Source: Salvia splendens (taxonomy: Eukaryota; Streptophyta; Magnoliopsida; Lamiales; Lamiaceae). Taken from it: a DNA stretch of 64,000 nucleotides. This document shows, in pieces, positions 61,799-64,000 of this stretch. The stretch's first letter is position 1. The number at the start of each line of letters is the position of its first letter. A program made the translations under genes and the position numbers. The stretch is from the NCBI RefSeq assembly GCF_004379255.2, contig NC_056045.1:12303593-12367592 (forward strand). Reading direction: 5' to 3'. The notes under the pieces were generated by a model, which was not told the DNA's origin, did no database searches, and was given only the letters and a program-made list of their open reading frames with translations.

Positions 61799-62081
61799 GG
61801 AAAATGATCAATACAAAACTTGATCTCAATACAAAATCCAGACCAAATCCTGACCATGAGATTTGACAATCCAATGGTCAATAATTAAACAAAAACACGG
61901 AGGGTCATTATAAATCAGTTTTAGGTCATATTATAAACTTTGGGTTTGAGGTCATGTTAAGATCATTTCATGTCATCCTTACTATAATGACGTAAAAATA
62001 AGCTTACAATGACCTAAAAATGACTTTTGTATGCTTGGTTCTGCATTTTTGTATTAAGAATGGTTTTGCTTGGATCAAAAC

Positions 62082-62089
<8 letters not shown>
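61799..62089. mobile_element. Related MITE, subfamily 2, unit 9
   Basis: Starts GGAAAATGATCAATAC and ends GGATCAAAACCCTACCC. It shares the AATGGTCAATAATTAA and AAAACACGGA(A/G)GGTCAT segments with the 289-bp MITE but differs elsewhere. Confidence 0.7.
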
Positions 62090-62120
<31 letters not shown>

Positions 62121-62123
<3 letters not shown>

Positions 62124-62409
62124 AGATGATCTAAATAAGTATGTGTTTAAATCCAGAAATGCAGACCAAATCTTGGCCCTAGGATTAGATGATCTAATGG
62201 TCAATAATTAACCAAAAACACGGAAGGTCATAATTAAGCAATTTTAGGTCATATTATAATATTTGGGTTTAATGTCATGATAAGATCGTTTTAGGTCATG
62301 CTTTGTTAGCATGACCTAAAAATTACCTAATTATGACCTAAAAGTGACCTAGTTATGATATTGTTCTGCGTTTCTGTATTTAAATCTAGTTTTGCATAGA
62401 TCAAAACCC
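62121..62409. mobile_element. 289-bp MITE in (TA)n, unit 9
   Basis: Same family as in units 7 and 8, separated from the subfamily 2 copy by about 30 bp of (TA)n. Confidence 0.75.
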
Positions 62410-62876
62410 TATATATATATATAAATATATATATATATATTTTCAAACTTTTCAATACAATAAAATAATAAAAAAAATTGAGAAAAAAATAAATCGTCAA
62501 TGAGAAAGATTTTATATTCTAAAGCATAGTTTCAAATTTATCGAATTGTATTGCTTAAGTTTTACAAATCTTAAATTAGAGTTTTTAAATATGTCAGGAT
62601 CAATCCTAACATATTGATACAAAATTTTTCACTTTCCTTTTTAGTTTGTCCTACTAAAAATGTGACATTTTCATTTTTTTGTAAAAATTCTTATATTAAT
62701 ATAAAATTTACATTTTCTTTCTCCACTTAATACATAAAAACTAAAGTTCTTTAAATCTCATATCATTCTACAAGTGTGACATCTTTTATAGGATGGATGG
62801 AATATTATTTAATCATGCATTCCCATATAAATTTTGTGACGCCCCGACTTTTCCTATATCTTTTAAGTTAGTTTTG

Positions 62877-63355
62877 GATGACCGTAATTAACTGGGCCTG
62901 TCGATTTTTGGTGGGATACTAAGCGAAGGACAATGAACCCCGCACGCCGTGAGGCGATGACATGGAATGAATTCAAGGAGGAGGTGTACAACAAGTACAT
63001 TCCCATGAGCTACAGACGGGGAAAGATAGTTGAGTTCCACACCCTAAAACAAGGAAGCATGATGGTGACGGAGTACGACCGTGCTATTTGTGAAATAACC
63101 CGATATGCGCTCGAGTTAGTAGACACAGATGAGAAAATTGCCGAAAAATTTCGTTCTGGTCTTAGACACGAAATAAGGGTAGCCGTGGCCAACCGTAGAG
63201 GATTTACATACTCCGAGATTTTGAGTTTCACTTTAGATGTGGAAGAGGCACTGCCTAAGGATGAGGCGGTAGTGAATCCTACACCACCAACACCACAACA
63301 ACAACATAACTCGCGAGACAAGAGAAAATGGGATGGAGATCAGACTCCATATGAA
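62877..63355 (+). pseudogene. Captured gag fragment, unit 10
   Basis: Has EITRYALELV and EKFRSGL, with private changes RRGKIV, RRGFTYS and EAVVNP. Open through the fused tail. Confidence 0.85.
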
Positions 63356-63701
63356 TTATGTGTTTTATGTGTATATTTGTTGTATAACATATAAATTGTG
63401 TATTTTGTGTTAGTATTTGTAGTGTGTGTACATGTGTTGTGTTATTTTATATGCCTGCACATGTGTTGTGTTATTTTATTTGTAGTGTGTTTAATATTGG
63501 TAGTATGTATCGCATATGTATACTGAGTGTAGTGTGTACAGTGGTGGTGTGGTTAGTAAAATAATGTTTCATCAAACAAGTCACAGCCATTGGATCCTTA
63601 GATTGGATTGTTGGGTTAAGCTACATTATTCGACTAAGATGCTATATTATTAGACGAGTTACATTATTAAACTAATATGAAACATTATTTTACTAAAATA
63701 G

Positions 63702-63948
63702 TACTCCCTCCGTTCCATAGTAGTAGAGTCATTTTGCCATTTTGGTACGTTCCATAGTAGTTGAGTCATTTCCCTTTTTAGTAAAAGTCAAAACATTTTC
63801 TTCTCACTTACTTTTCCCTCTCTTGTTTTATTCTCTCTACTTTTTCCTCTCTCCTACTTTATTATCTTTTTATTTAATACATTACACACCTCTTTCTTAA
63901 TCTCCGTGCCGAAAGAAATGCCTCCACTACTATGGAACGGAGTGAGTA
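63702..63948. mobile_element. Stowaway-like MITE, unit 10
   Basis: Typical ends; one A shorter near 63914 (GCCGAAAGAAATG). Confidence 0.82.
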
Positions 63949-64000
63949 CATTATTAGCATAGCTTACACTTATTAGACTAAAATTTTCTACATTATTAGA

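Larger units (their letters stand above)
37041..64000 (+). repeat. Macrosatellite array, ten units, base period about 1.7 kb
   Basis: Units counted from one gag fragment to the next start at 37282, 40254, 43979, 47731, 51469, 54799, 56525, 58531, 60539 and 62877; the last runs off the window. Lengths are 2972, 3725, 3752, 3738, 3330, 1726, 2006, 2008 and 2338. Subtracting later insertions leaves about 1.66-1.76 kb each. Unit content in order: gag fragment, TG-rich tract of about 250 bp, imperfect inverted-repeat sequence holding a Stowaway-like MITE, (TA)n tract, about 430 bp of AT-rich DNA. A partial unit precedes the first gag copy (37041-37281); it joins from CACAGC directly to the gag fragment. 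Confidence 0.92.

Noticed and set aside
37041..64000. CRISPR-like reading of the regular repeats
   Set aside because: Units are about 1.7 kb with transposon content and AT tracts in a plant genome; there are no short repeats with unique spacers.

Overview
The window is repeat-derived nuclear DNA from a flowering plant, probably a eudicot. It holds large plant-type Ty3/gypsy chromovirus LTR retrotransposons of the Tekay/Del kind, an endogenous plant pararetrovirus (Caulimoviridae), a Stowaway-like MITE and primer-binding sites for plant tRNA-Met. I see no host protein-coding gene, rRNA or tRNA gene. The species cannot be fixed from this sequence.

Layout. (1) 1-5032 and 27284-34061 are two head-to-tail copies (A and B) of a caulimovirid genome. 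The order is movement protein, coat protein with a CCHC knuckle, aspartic protease, reverse transcriptase, RNase H, a second ORF of unknown function, a small basic ORF, then an intergenic region with a TATA box and a tRNA-Met primer-binding site that opens copy B. Both copies carry stops, frameshifts and deletions and are pseudogenes. (2) 5033-27283 is a Tekay-like retrotransposon (outer element, + strand, about 1.3 kb LTRs) inserted into ORF2 of copy A. (3) 7337-20551 is a second Tekay-like retrotransposon (inner element, - strand, about 3.46 kb LTRs) inserted into an extra ORF upstream of gag in the outer element, with 5-bp target duplications ggtca. Its 1491-codon gag-pol is intact. (4) 34062 to about 37040 is TG-rich low-complexity DNA containing a 1134-bp tandem duplication. 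(5) About 37041-64000 is a macrosatellite of ten units with a base period of about 1.7 kb, running off the window. Each unit carries a gag fragment captured from a Tekay element, a TG-rich tract, a Stowaway-like MITE and a (TA)n tract. Several units hold further elements in the (TA)n: a 2-kb palindromic fold-back element in four units and 289-bp MITEs in three. One unit has a solo LTR of the outer family.

Relative order of events. The pararetroviral array came first. The outer retrotransposon entered it, and the inner one entered the outer. The LTR pairs are nearly identical by eye, so both retrotransposon insertions are young. The array grew after the fold-back and MITE insertions, because neighbouring units share both the insertions and linked base changes.

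Most notable observation. Both retrotransposons have an extra ORF upstream of gag. In the inner element it starts M-VRTKQTALKS, matching the histone H3 tail ARTKQTARKS at 8 of 10 positions. The homologous outer ORF starts M-APFRFTARMR and matches H3 at the two positions the inner one lacks. Each start codon is directly preceded by an in-frame TAG. This suggests histone-tail mimicry in a retrotransposon family whose integrase ends in a chromodomain.
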